The notes under the pieces: generated by a model
Told to the model about the DNA's origin: nothing
What the model saw: only the letters and a program-made list of their open reading frames with translations
The model's database searches: none
Position numbers and translations under genes: made by a program
Source: Rhodoblastus sp963748385
GTDB taxonomy: Bacteria; Pseudomonadota; Alphaproteobacteria; Rhizobiales; Beijerinckiaceae
NCBI GenBank assembly: GCA_963748385.1
Contig: CAVVIQ010000010.1
Span: 124,001-188,000, forward strand
Direction: 5' to 3'
DNA: 64,000 nt
Shown: piece by piece, positions 38,344 to 46,208 of the stretch
Layout of the letters: each line of letters starts with the position of its first letter
Numbering within the stretch: the stretch's first letter is position 1

Positions 38344-38637
38344 TCAGACACTGGCGTGGATGGCGAAGCCGCCGCTTTCCGGCGGCCCGCCATCCTCGAT
38401 CGCCTGCACGCCGCGCACTTCCGCGAAAGGCGGCCCGGCGCACAGGGCCTCGACCAAGGCGTCGAGATCGCGCGCCGCGCCGCTGGCGCGGACCTCGACC
38501 GAGCCATTGGCGCGGTTGCGCGCCCAGCCCGAAAGGTGGAGGCGCGAACCGGCCCGGCGCGCGAATTCGCGATAGCCGACGCCCTGCACCCGGCCCTCGA
38601 CGAAAATATGCAGCGTTTTCGGCTCGTCCTCCGTCAA
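38344..38637 (-). CDS. acyP: acylphosphatase
   Basis: A small cytoplasmic enzyme hydrolysing acyl phosphates. The 97-residue protein has the family signature: FVEGRVQGVGYREFARRAGS with the catalytic Arg in GRVQGVGYR, and LSGWARNRANGSVEVRASG with the catalytic Asn. It lies directly upstream of the msr operon promoter on the same strand and is probably a separate unit. Confidence 0.93.
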   Translation of the reverse strand: MTEDEPKTLHIFVEGRVQGVGYREFARRAGSRLHLSGWARNRANGSVEVRASGAARDLDALVEALCAGPPFAEVRGVQAIEDGGPPESGGFAIHASV

Positions 38638-38662
38638 GGCCTCAAGCCCCCGCGCGGATTTT

Positions 38663-39225
38663 TTACCGGCAGACGTCCCAAAAACCTTTGCGCTGGCTGG
38701 CGTCGGTGTAATACCAGCAATAATTGGGTCCGGGAGGCTGGCCCGCCCATGACGCGGCGGCGGCCGCGGTCAGGATCCCGATCGCCGCGCCGGCCGCGAT
38801 GGCGCCGCCGGCCGGCCACCAATAGCTTGTCGGACGAACCCAGGCGCCGCCGCGATAATAGACATTCGGCCCGCCATAGATCCCGCGATTGACGTTGACG
38901 TTGCCATTGACGTTCGTTCGATGTTGACGTTGCGATTGACGTTGCGATTGACGTTGCGATTGACGTTGCGGTTCACATTGACGTTGCGATTCATATTACG
39001 ATTAACGTTCAAATTACGATTAACGTTCATGTTGCGATTGACGTTCATGTTGCCATGGGCGCCAGCGTGATGGACGCCGCCACGATGGACGCCGCCGCCC
39101 ATCGCCCGCGCAAGGACGACATGGTCGTCGAGATGGGACACATGGCCGACCTCCATCGCGTCGGACGCCGCCGGCGCGAGTGAAACGACAATGGCAAGCA
39201 AACAATTTCGCGCCAGGTTCTTCAT
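38663..39225 (-). CDS. exported Asn-Val-Asn-Arg repeat protein (frameshifted)
   Basis: A signal peptide (MKNLARNCLLAIVVSLAPAA) is followed by a His/Gly-rich part and a run of NVNR/NMNVNR repeats encoded by near-identical 12-bp units (38890-39060). Near 38914-38916 one base seems missing: the present frame drifts into unrelated sequence, while the next frame gives GNVNVNRGIYGGPNVYYRGG, a TM-like Ala/Gly helix and a conserved-looking end, NYCWYYTDASQRKGFWDVC, stopping at 38663. Repaired length is about 187 residues. Similar secreted NVNVNR proteins occur in Hyphomicrobiales; function unknown. Repeat slippage or a sequencing indel could explain the break. Confidence 0.75.
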
Positions 39226-39333
39226 CGGTTCGCTCCCCAAGTGATTTCGCCGTCGCGACTCCCTCACGACGCCAACGCGATTATGGCGTCGCGTCGGAGT
39301 TTTGCGCAAGCTTCGCTTCGCGCCCCACCGGCG

Positions 39334-39900
39334 TCAATGCGCCGCTTCAGCGTTCTTGTGCGCGTGAAAAACTTCGGCGAATCGGCGGAAGGCCGGCAGG
39401 TGGCGTTCGCGGGAGGCCAGCGTCAACCGTTCGAACACCTGCGCGACCAGGGGAAAACCCGCGACCTTGGGCAGAAGCTTGTCGACATAGAGCCGGTCGT
39501 TGTGGACTTCCTCCCTCGCCGCGATGCCGCAGGCGCAGGCGAGCGAGGCCGGGACGCTGTGGCGGATTTTTTCGTCGCCGATATAGCGATTCGCGGGAAC
39601 CGGCAGGCCATAAGCCGCGAGCACGCGGCCAAGCGCGGCGACGTGACGTTCCTCGGATTCCTCGATATGGGCGAAAGGCATGGCGCCGGGAAAGCGCTCC
39701 AGCACGGCGAGATAGAAGGCCCGCGCGCGATATTCGTCGTCGAGCGCCTCCAGCACCGCCTCATGCGCCTCGGCGGACAGCGCGCCCTCGGCCGCGCCGA
39801 TGTCCGGCAGACCGCATCCGCCGCCCGTTCCGCGGCCTTGGCCGCGACCGCGACCCCCGCATCCGCAACCGCCATGGGCCGCGTCTGATTCTAAATGCAT
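39334..39900 (-). CDS. DUF2202 ferritin-like protein
   Basis: A 188-residue protein starting at the ATG at 39900 with a GGAGGA ribosome site. The N-terminus is Gly/Cys-rich (HGGCGCGGRGRGQGRG), followed by a ferritin-like four-helix domain: ALDDEYRARAFYLAVLERFP, HIEESEERHVAALGRVLAAY and LASRERHLPAFRRF supply the E/ExxH-type metal ligands. DUF2202 proteins probably bind a di-iron or similar centre; their role is unknown. It is divergent from an Rrf2 regulator 144 bp away, which suggests redox- or Fe-S-linked control. Confidence 0.85.
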   Translation of the reverse strand: MHLESDAAHGGCGCGGRGRGQGRGTGGGCGLPDIGAAEGALSAEAHEAVLEALDDEYRARAFYLAVLERFPGAMPFAHIEESEERHVAALGRVLAAYGLPVPANRYIGDEKIRHSVPASLACACGIAAREEVHNDRLYVDKLLPKVAGFPLVAQVFERLTLASRERHLPAFRRFAEVFHAHKNAEAAH

Positions 39901-40044
39901 GTGATCCTCCTCCACCATCGGCGCGGGCGAGCGGTCGCGGCGCGTCATGCGACGCACTTGATCTGGGACATGGACGGCCGCTTGCCATTGCCGCGAAAAT
40001 AAGCCAGTAAAGTTATACGTACCATATATGTTCAAAGGAAACGG

Positions 40045-40461
40045 ATGAGACTTAACGCCGCAACCAATGGCGCGATGCGCATTCTGATGGTCTGCCGGGC
40101 CGATCGCCCGCTCTCCATGCCGGAAATGACGCGCCGTCTCGGATTGAGCGAGGCTCTGGTCCTGAAAACATGCAACGAGCTGATGCAGGCGGGCTATCTC
40201 GTCGGTCAGCGCGGCCCGCATGGCGGCTATCGGCTGGCGAAGGCGCCCGAGAAGGTCACCGCTTTGGAAATTCTCGATCTTTTCGAGCCGCGGGAAAACC
40301 TCTTTCCCTGCCGCCTTCATCAGGACGGCGAATGCCGCATCGTGGCCTTGTGCAAGCTGCGCGCCGCCTGCGAGATTGCTTATGCCGCGTTTCGCGAGGA
40401 GCTGGCGCCGTTGACCGTCGCCGATCTCGCCTTCGATCCCGCCGACGAGCGCGCGGCTTAA
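40045..40461 (+). CDS. Rrf2 family transcriptional regulator (138 aa)
   Basis: A winged-helix repressor of the Rrf2/IscR/NsrR family. The HTH is in the first 70 residues (MPEMTRRLGLSEALVLKTCN, GPHGGYRLAKAPEKVTALEI). Four Cys in the C-terminal third (FPCRLHQDGECRIVALCKL then AAC) could hold a [2Fe-2S] or [4Fe-4S] cluster sensing NO, iron or redox state. It is divergent from the DUF2202 gene and convergent with a second Rrf2 gene; the two stop codons overlap in TTAA at 40458-40461. Which of IscR, NsrR or RirA it resembles most cannot be decided by eye. Confidence 0.88.
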   Translation: MRLNAATNGAMRILMVCRADRPLSMPEMTRRLGLSEALVLKTCNELMQAGYLVGQRGPHGGYRLAKAPEKVTALEILDLFEPRENLFPCRLHQDGECRIVALCKLRAACEIAYAAFREELAPLTVADLAFDPADERAA

Positions 40462-40934
40462 CTGGCCACGGCCGGCGCCCGCGCGCAGGCTCCCGCGGGG
40501 GGCTGAAGCGCGAGCATGTCGAGCAGATCGTCGCCATTCGCCGTGATGTCGGCCAGGGTGAAGCCGTCGAGCGCGTTGAGAAATACCTCGGTCGCCCGAA
40601 GAAGAGCCGGGCGCAGCCGGCAACGCGCGACGAAGGGGCATGTCGTCGCTTCGACGTCGAAACATTCGACCATTTCGAAACCTTCCTCGGTGCGGCGGAT
40701 CACCTCGCCGACCGAGATCGACGCGGCGTCGCGGGCGAGACGGAATCCGCCGCCGTTGCCGCGAATGGTTTCGATATAGCCCCACTGGCCGAGTAGGTGG
40801 ACGCAACGGGTCAGATGCGCCTTGGAAATCCCGAAGGCGACGGCGACGTCGCCGATCGTGGTCAAAGCGGGCCGGCGCGCGGCGGCGACCATCAGCACCC
40901 GCAAGGTGAAATTGGAAAAGCTCGTCAGTTTCAA
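40458..40934 (-). CDS. Rrf2 family regulator, NsrR-like
   Basis: A 158-residue Rrf2 protein. MKLTSFSNFTLRVLMVAA, VAVAFGISKAHLTRCVHLLG and GNGGGFRLA resemble NsrR, the Fe-S nitric-oxide sensor, with Cys in ECFDVEATTCPFVARC. The start is a TTG at 40934 that places the family-typical Met-Lys-Leu-Thr at the N-terminus; no ATG lies nearby, and the in-frame ATG at 41069 would add 45 unconserved residues. NsrR identity is an inference. The gene ends within the stop codon of the other Rrf2 gene. Confidence 0.85.
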   Translation of the reverse strand: MKLTSFSNFTLRVLMVAAARRPALTTIGDVAVAFGISKAHLTRCVHLLGQWGYIETIRGNGGGFRLARDAASISVGEVIRRTEEGFEMVECFDVEATTCPFVARCRLRPALLRATEVFLNALDGFTLADITANGDDLLDMLALQPPAGACARAPAVAS

Positions 40935-41402
40935 GGCGGAACCGTTCGATGCTTGCCCGCCGGAGCGACGCCGCCGATCCCTGGCAAGGACCGAACGCCT
41001 CCGCGCCGGCTGACTCCAACGCCCGTTCCTGCATCCGGCCCGCCGGAAGGAAGGGGCCCAAAAAAACAATTTATGCCGTTACGCACGACAAAAAAAGCAG
41101 ATCGACGGCGGCGCGGCGGAATGCCGCGCTTCGCCCGGCGTCGGCTCGCTCAGCCGTTTGAATCGCCTGTGGGCCGCCGTTCCGGAACCTTTGGCGGCGC
41201 CGCGGCGACGCCCGTTCCGGCGAATGTCGCGGCCGGCCGAAATTACGCTCGCCCGATTTTTCTTGCCCTTGCCTTCCGGTCGCGCTATCGCCAATATGAA
41301 TAATCGCGTAAGTATGAATAATCGCGTATAAGGCCGCCCGGCGGGCAGAGTGTGGCGGCTGCGAATGGCCAGAAAGCCCGCGCCTTGGGAACGAACCGGA
41401 TC
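40935..41402. other. 468-bp divergent gap between NsrR-like and ArsR-type regulators
   Basis: It holds the start regions of both regulator genes. A tandem 16-bp repeat is annotated at 41295-41328. The rest, including a stretch rich in runs of a near 41060-41100, has no coding sequence or RNA I recognise. Confidence 0.5.
41295..41328. repeat. two tandem 16-bp direct repeats upstream of the ArsR-type gene
   Basis: The word tatgaataatcgcgta occurs at 41295-41310 and 41313-41328 with an 18-bp period, 75-108 bp upstream of the repressor start. Its AT-rich content stands out against the GC-rich flanks. A role as operator or promoter element of the ArsR-type gene is inferred. Confidence 0.75.
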
Positions 41403-41765
41403 ATGCCGTTAGCCCCTGAACTGTCTTCATGCGTCAGTGAGGCCGCTCCATTGGCCTCGGTTGACGCGGCCGCGCTCTCCGACGCCGCCGAACAGGCCAG
41501 CGACTTTTTGAAATCGCTCGCCAATCCCGTGCGTTTGCGGATCCTTTGCCTGCTCGCGCAGGGCGAATCGCCGGTGGGCGACATCGCCGAAAAGCTTTCC
41601 GCCCGGCAAAGCCTTATCTCCCAGCACCTCGCCCTGCTGCGCAAGGACGGCCTCGTCCGGCCGCGCCGCGACGGCCAGACCATCCGCTACGCCCTGGCCG
41701 ACCGAAAAGCCGAGCGGCTGATCGGCGTGCTCTACGAATCCTTCTGCCCGGTGAAGACAGACTGA
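41403..41765 (+). CDS. ArsR/SmtB repressor, SqrR/BigR-like persulfide sensor
   Basis: A 120-residue winged-helix repressor (SLANPVRLRILCLLAQGE, QSLISQHLALLRKDGLVRPRRDG). Cys49 (RILCLL) and Cys115 (ESFCP) are 66 residues apart, the same spacing as Cys41/Cys107 of SqrR and Cys42/Cys108 of BigR, which form a (poly)sulfide-bridged disulfide and release DNA. Metal-site residues of ArsR/SmtB are not obvious. It precedes a pirin gene by 85 bp in the same direction; persulfide dioxygenase or rhodanese genes often found with BigR are not in the window. Confidence 0.85.
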   Translation: MPLAPELSSCVSEAAPLASVDAAALSDAAEQASDFLKSLANPVRLRILCLLAQGESPVGDIAEKLSARQSLISQHLALLRKDGLVRPRRDGQTIRYALADRKAERLIGVLYESFCPVKTD

Positions 41766-41850
41766 CGGTTTGCATTTCTGCAAACATTGAACGGGCGTTC
41801 TTGTCGCTGGCGACGGGAGCCCCGACGTCTCCATGCAAAGGAGACCACCC

Positions 41851-42712
41851 ATGACCGTCAAACAGGACTTGAGAGCGCGAAATTTCGTCGCGGTCACGCG
41901 AGGCGAGGCGACCTCGGACGGGGCGGGGGTGAAAATGACCCGTCTGATCGGTTCGGGCGCGCAACCGCCGCTCGACCCGTTCCTGATGCTCGACTTTTTC
42001 GGCTCGGAGCGCGCGGGCGACTATATCGGCGGCTTCCCCGACCATCCCCATCGCGGCTTCGAAACCGTCACCTATATGCTGGCCGGGCGCATGCGCCACA
42101 GCGACAATCACGGCCATTCGGGGGTGGTCGAAGCAGGCGACGTGCAATGGATGAAGGCCGGGCGCGGCCTGATCCATTCCGAAATGCCCGAACAGGACCA
42201 TGGCCTGATGCGCGGCTTCCAGCTGTGGATCAATCTGCCGGCCGCCGAGAAAATGTCGCCCCCGGCCTATCAGGAGTTCAAGGCCGCGCAAATCCCCGTC
42301 GAGGAGCGCGAGGGCGCGCGGGTCAAGGTCATCGCCGGCGTCGGAGCCTCCGGCGCGGTCGGCCCGGTGCGCGCGCCGCATGTCGACGCGGTCTATTTCG
42401 ACATCGAGCTCGCGCCCGGCGCGCAGCTTCCGGCAGGCGACGCCGGCGGACCATCAGGCCTTTTTCGTGCTTTACGAGGGCTCGGCTTCCGCGCCCGAAG
42501 CGGCGGGCGGGAAGGAGATCGACTCGCTCGCGCTAATTACGCTTGGGCAGGGCGAGGAAGCGGTCCTGACCGCCGGCGCGCGGGGCGCGCGCGCCCTGCT
42601 GCTCGCGGGACGGCCGTTGCGCGAGCCGATCGCCTGGAGCGGCCCCTTCGTGATGAACAGCCGCGACGAGCTGATCCAGGCCTATGAGGATTTTCGGGCG
42701 GGAAAGTTCTAG
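41851..42712 (+). CDS. pirin family protein (frameshifted)
   Basis: A bicupin iron protein; bacterial pirins include quercetinases and redox-sensitive regulators. The start at 41851 (MTVKQDLRARNFVAVTRG) follows a GGAGACCACCC leader. The N-terminal cupin shows LMLDFFGSERAGDY, GFPDHPHRGFETVTYML and GVVEAGDVQWMKAGRG then IHSEMP, with the His/His/His/Glu metal set. One extra base at about 42431-42455 moves the C-terminal cupin (HQAFFVLYEGSASAP, GPFVMNSRDELIQAYEDF) to the next frame, ending at 42712. It is likely cotranscribed with the ArsR-type repressor. Confidence 0.9.
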
Positions 42713-42806
42713 CGGCCAAAAATAATACGCTTGGCGCGCCCCGCAGCGATGACCGCGTTCGGCTCGACGTCGTCATCGATGTTTCGCTGTGTCCGTCTCA
42801 TTAGGG
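42710..42806 (+). repeat. dispersed repeat, copy A
   Basis: About 95 bp beginning at the TAG stop of the pirin gene (CTAGCGG). It aligns with 52044-52140 after metZ: both have CTAGYGG, then TTGGCGC-CC, GACCGCGTT-GGCTCGA and GTCTCATTA in the same order and at nearly the same spacing. Too diverged to be a recent duplication. It may be the end of an eroded mobile element. Confidence 0.55.
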
Positions 42807-43838
42807 CCAGGGGGCAGCCTGCCTTTTGCGCTGCTGATGCGGGAAAGCGATGAGTCTCGCCAAGCCATTGAATGCGAGGGCGGCTCGTTTGCTCGGGTTC
42901 TGAATGTCGCGTACTCCATTGGTGACCTTCGGCAAGGAAAGCGCGTACCGCAGCGATGCGACGTAAAGTTGGCCCCCGGAAAGATCATCCCTTTCCAACC
43001 ATGCTCCGTCGCCTTTGTTATAGCAGCCTGGCGTCCCTTGTCGGCAAGCAGCTCGACGCGCTCCGGCCGACGATTTTTGCGTTGTGCTCGGCTGCCTTCT
43101 GAGCGTATCAGCGCGTGCCGGACGAACTCGGCGACCCGCAGAATAAGACGCCTGAGCGACTCGCAAATGTGCAGATCGAGTCTCTGGTCGTTGTCGGTAA
43201 GCTCGGATCGACCTGATGCCGTACCATGGCTTCAGGGTCTGATTTGCGCCCTTCACCTTCAATCGCTTGATGAGCGTGTTCACGGAGTTCCCGATCGGCA
43301 CAGGACATTCTCGGATCTGAATGGTGCGGACGCTTGGCCCGATCGATCATCGGCCGTAGGCTGGCGACTTCATCCAGGCGGACGCCAGGTTCGTCGCGGT
43401 CGCTCGCTCGTACACAGTCCAGGCTCATGCATCTTCGTCGGCCATATCCACCTCCACTATTCGCGGCACTAGGCCTTGCTCCTCCCTGGAAATGCAATTG
43501 GCAATGAGCCAATCGACAATACTAGGACAGATCCGCCATGGCCATCTCGCAGGAGGCTAAGCTTCAAAGGCCGCATGCTGCATCTGCGCGTCGGTTAAGA
43601 GTATCGTCTCGACATCGCATCTCACTAGATCGTTTCCGACAATTTGCAGGCCGCCGTGAATGTCCGGATTTTGGTGAGCCGGTCGCATGACGCCGGAGCG
43701 TATCCGCCGGCATGGATGAATCCAATGGCACCTAGCCGTCTCCTGCCGCCGGACCCTGGCGTCTTCCGCTTTCCGCCGCTCTCGGTCATCAGCGGTCGGA
43801 AACCACGCGTCAAATTTCGACCACTTGATCCTTTCCCC
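42713..43838. other. 1.1-kb region without a recognisable gene
   Basis: Base composition looks less GC-rich and codon-like structure is weak compared with both flanks. The longest frames here (for example minus 42801-43301 and 43108-43512) overlap each other, lack ribosome sites and match no family I know. The region starts with dispersed repeat copy A and contains CTAG at both ends (42710 and 43625). It may be an eroded insertion element or other decayed DNA. Confidence 0.45.
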
Positions 43839-46208
43839 TCAAGCCGCCTCCTCGCGCCCCGACAGTTCGCGCCGCGCCGCCAGGGCGCCCTCGAGCGCGG
43901 CGGCCGCGCGGCGCCAGGCGTCCCGCAGGTCGTCGAGATAATCGTCGCCATAAAGAGCGAAGGCCTCGGGTTCGAGCGCGCGCCACGTCCGGCAGAGCCG
44001 CGCCAGCGCCGCGGCGCCGACATTGCCGGCGCTGCTTTCGAGCGCATGGGCCTCGCGCCCGAAGGCGTGGAGATCGCCCTGTTCGACCGCGACGATCATC
44101 CGTTCGGCGATCCGCCCGCCCTCCCCGAGGAACGCCTCGACCACCTGGCGCAGGAAATCCTCGCCGCCCAGAGCGGCGAGGGCGTCGATCGCCTTCGGGT
44201 CCAGATCGGCCGGCGCGGATTTTTCCGCCGCGCGGCGCCGGGCGGCGCCGGCGCTTGCGTCTTGCCGGTGCGCAGCGCCGCGTCGAGCGCGGCGAGCAGG
44301 GCCTCGGCGGCGATGGGCTTGACCAGACACGCGGCCATGCCCGCCGCTTCGCATTCCGCGCGCCGCCGCGCGCTGGCGTCGGCCGTCAGGGCCAGGATCG
44401 GCGCGCGAAAATGTCCGGCGCGGGCGAGACGATAGAGGCGCGCCGCCTCGACCCCGTCGATCTTCGGCATGTTGAGGTCGAGCAGAAGCAGGTCGAAATC
44501 CTCGCTCACCATGGCCTCGAGCGCCGCCTCGCCATCGCCGACCGCCGTGACCCGATAGCCGCCGCCTGACAGGATCGCCCCGAAAATCATGCGGTTGACG
44601 CCGTTGTCCTCGGCCAGCAGGATTTTTCGTCCCGCCCCGCGCGGCGCATCGACGGCGCAGGCCTCGTCGCGCGCCGCCTCGGCGCGGCCGCCGGCCAGTT
44701 CGGCGAGCTGCGCCGCAACCGATTGCGCCGCCGTCGACGTCGCCGGCCTCGTCGCCATGGGCGACGGCGGCGAGCGCGAAGCGGCGGGCGAGCGCGAGAG
44801 AATCGAAAGATTTCGGCGCGATGACGCTGGCGGGACCGGCCGCTTGCGGGCCTTCCCAGGCCGGCGCTGCGTCCAAAGGCAGGGGCGGCGCGGCGGCGCG
44901 CGGCGCGCGCGCCCGGGCCTCGTCAGGCTCGCGCGCGACCGCGAGTTCGAACCAGAACAGCGCGCCCTCGCCCGGCCGGCTTTCGACCCCAATTCGCCCA
45001 CCGCGCGCCTCGATCCGCCGCCGGGCGATGGCGAGCCCGAGGCCGCTGCCGCCGAAACGCGCCGCAATATCCGGCCCTCCCTGCGTGAAGACCTCGAAAA
45101 TCCGGCCCTGCGCCTGCTTGTCGATCCCGACGCCGGTGTCGCGGGCCTCAACGCGAAGCAGGAGGCCGCCGTCGGCGGCTTCGCCCGCCGCGACGTGAAT
45201 CGCCACCGCGCCCCGGCTGGTGAATTTCACCGCATTGCCGCCGAGATTCTGTATCGTGTCGAGCAGCAGGCCGGGCTCGGCGCGAATGAAGCGCGGCGCG
45301 GCGGCGTCGATGCTGAGGCCCAGCCGCACGCCCTTCCGGTCCGCCTCGACCGCCAGCATGGCGCGCAGCGAGACCAGCAGCGCATAGAGATCGACGCGCT
45401 CGGGCGGCGGCGCCTCGGCGCCGATCTCGTCGCGCGAGACGGTCAGAAGGCCCTCGATATGGCGCAGCAGAACCCCGCCGGCGCCGCCGATGGTCTGGAC
45501 CATCTGGCGTTGCTCGTCGTCGAGGCCGGTCTTTTTCAACAGTTCGGCGAGGCCGAGGATCGCCGTCAACGGCGTGCGCAATTCATGGCTCACATTGGCC
45601 AGCAGCAGGGTCTTGGCGCGATTGGCGCGCTCGGCCTCGGCGCGGGCCTCGGCGACGCGGCGCAGCAGCAGCGCGCCATAGGCGGGCATGGTGATAAGAG
45701 CCAGGAACATGACGCCCGACAGCGAGGCGTTGTGGCGCCAGAACGGCGTGGCCCAGACGGCCGCGGCGAATCCCGTCGCGTTGCAGGCGACCGCAATCGC
45801 CATATAGACCGCGCCAAAGCGCAGGCCGTTGCCGAGGATCATCCACAGATAGAGGGGAAAGAGGAAGGCCGAGACGCTCGAGCCGACATAGAGGCCATAG
45901 GAAACCATCGCGGAATCGGCGAAAATCGACAAGACGCGGCGCAGGAAGGTCCGTTTCGGCCATACCAGGATATGGAGCTGGATGAGGCAGAACAGGGCGG
46001 CGTAGGTCAGGAGGCCCGGCAACCCTTCGTCGACGAAACGTCGCGCCTCCACGCCGCCGGGCGCCTGGGCCGTGCCGGCGAACAGGATCAGCGCCGCAAT
46101 GACGAAGCGGTTCAGCATGGGGCCCTGTTCGCCGGTTTCCAGCGCAAGGACCAGGGCTCGCCGCGCCCTGCCGGCGATTGCGCGCATTCCGTCGGCGAAA
46201 GAGCTCAT
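43839..46208 (-). CDS. RpfC-like hybrid histidine kinase (two frameshifts)
   Basis: A membrane kinase with an RpfC-type layout. Five or six TM helices in the first 185 residues include YGLYVGSSVSAFLFPLYLW and GNGLRFGAVYM, close to the diffusible-signal-factor sensor domain of RpfC. HisKA (ANVSHELRTPL, His about 208), HATPase (GGNAVKFTSRG, ARDTGVGIDK, GGSGLGLAIARR), REC (ILLAEDNGVNRMIFGAIL, LLLLDLNMPKIDG) and a C-terminal Hpt (AHALESSAGNVGAAAL) follow. One extra base near 44725-44755 and one missing near 44215-44250 put REC in another frame. The start at 46208 overlaps the partner gene's stop as ATGA. Confidence 0.88.
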   Translation of the reverse strand: MSSFADGMRAIAGRARRALVLALETGEQGPMLNRFVIAALILFAGTAQAPGGVEARRFVDEGLPGLLTYAALFCLIQLHILVWPKRTFLRRVLSIFADSAMVSYGLYVGSSVSAFLFPLYLWMILGNGLRFGAVYMAIAVACNATGFAAAVWATPFWRHNASLSGVMFLALITMPAYGALLLRRVAEARAEAERANRAKTLLLANVSHELRTPLTAILGLAELLKKTGLDDEQRQMVQTIGGAGGVLLRHIEGLLTVSRDEIGAEAPPPERVDLYALLVSLRAMLAVEADRKGVRLGLSIDAAAPRFIRAEPGLLLDTIQNLGGNAVKFTSRGAVAIHVAAGEAADGGLLLRVEARDTGVGIDKQAQGRIFEVFTQGGPDIAARFGGSGLGLAIARRRIEARGGRIGVESRPGEGALFWFELAVAREPDEARARAPRAAAPPLPLDAAPAWEGPQAAGPASVIAPKSFDSLALARRFALAAVAHGDEAGDVDGGAIGCGAARRTGRRPRRGGARRGLRRRCAARGGTKNPAGRGQRRQPHDFRGDPVRRRLSGHGGRRWRGGARGHGERGFRPASARPQHAEDRRGRGGAPLSSRPRRTFSRADPGPDGRRQRAAARGMRSGGHGRVSGQAHRRRGPARRARRGAAHRQDASAGAARRRAAEKSAPADLDPKAIDALAALGGEDFLRQVVEAFLGEGGRIAERMIVAVEQGDLHAFGREAHALESSAGNVGAAALARLCRTWRALEPEAFALYGDDYLDDLRDAWRRAAAALEGALAARRELSGREEAA

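Noticed and set aside
38890..39060. CRISPR-like array
   Set aside because: The regular 12-bp units have no spacers and encode the NVNR protein repeat; there are no cas genes.
39901..41061. A 575-residue fusion of the ferritin-like protein with upstream sequence
   Set aside because: The upstream part overlaps both Rrf2 genes in another frame. MHLESDAAHGG at 39900 has its own strong ribosome site.
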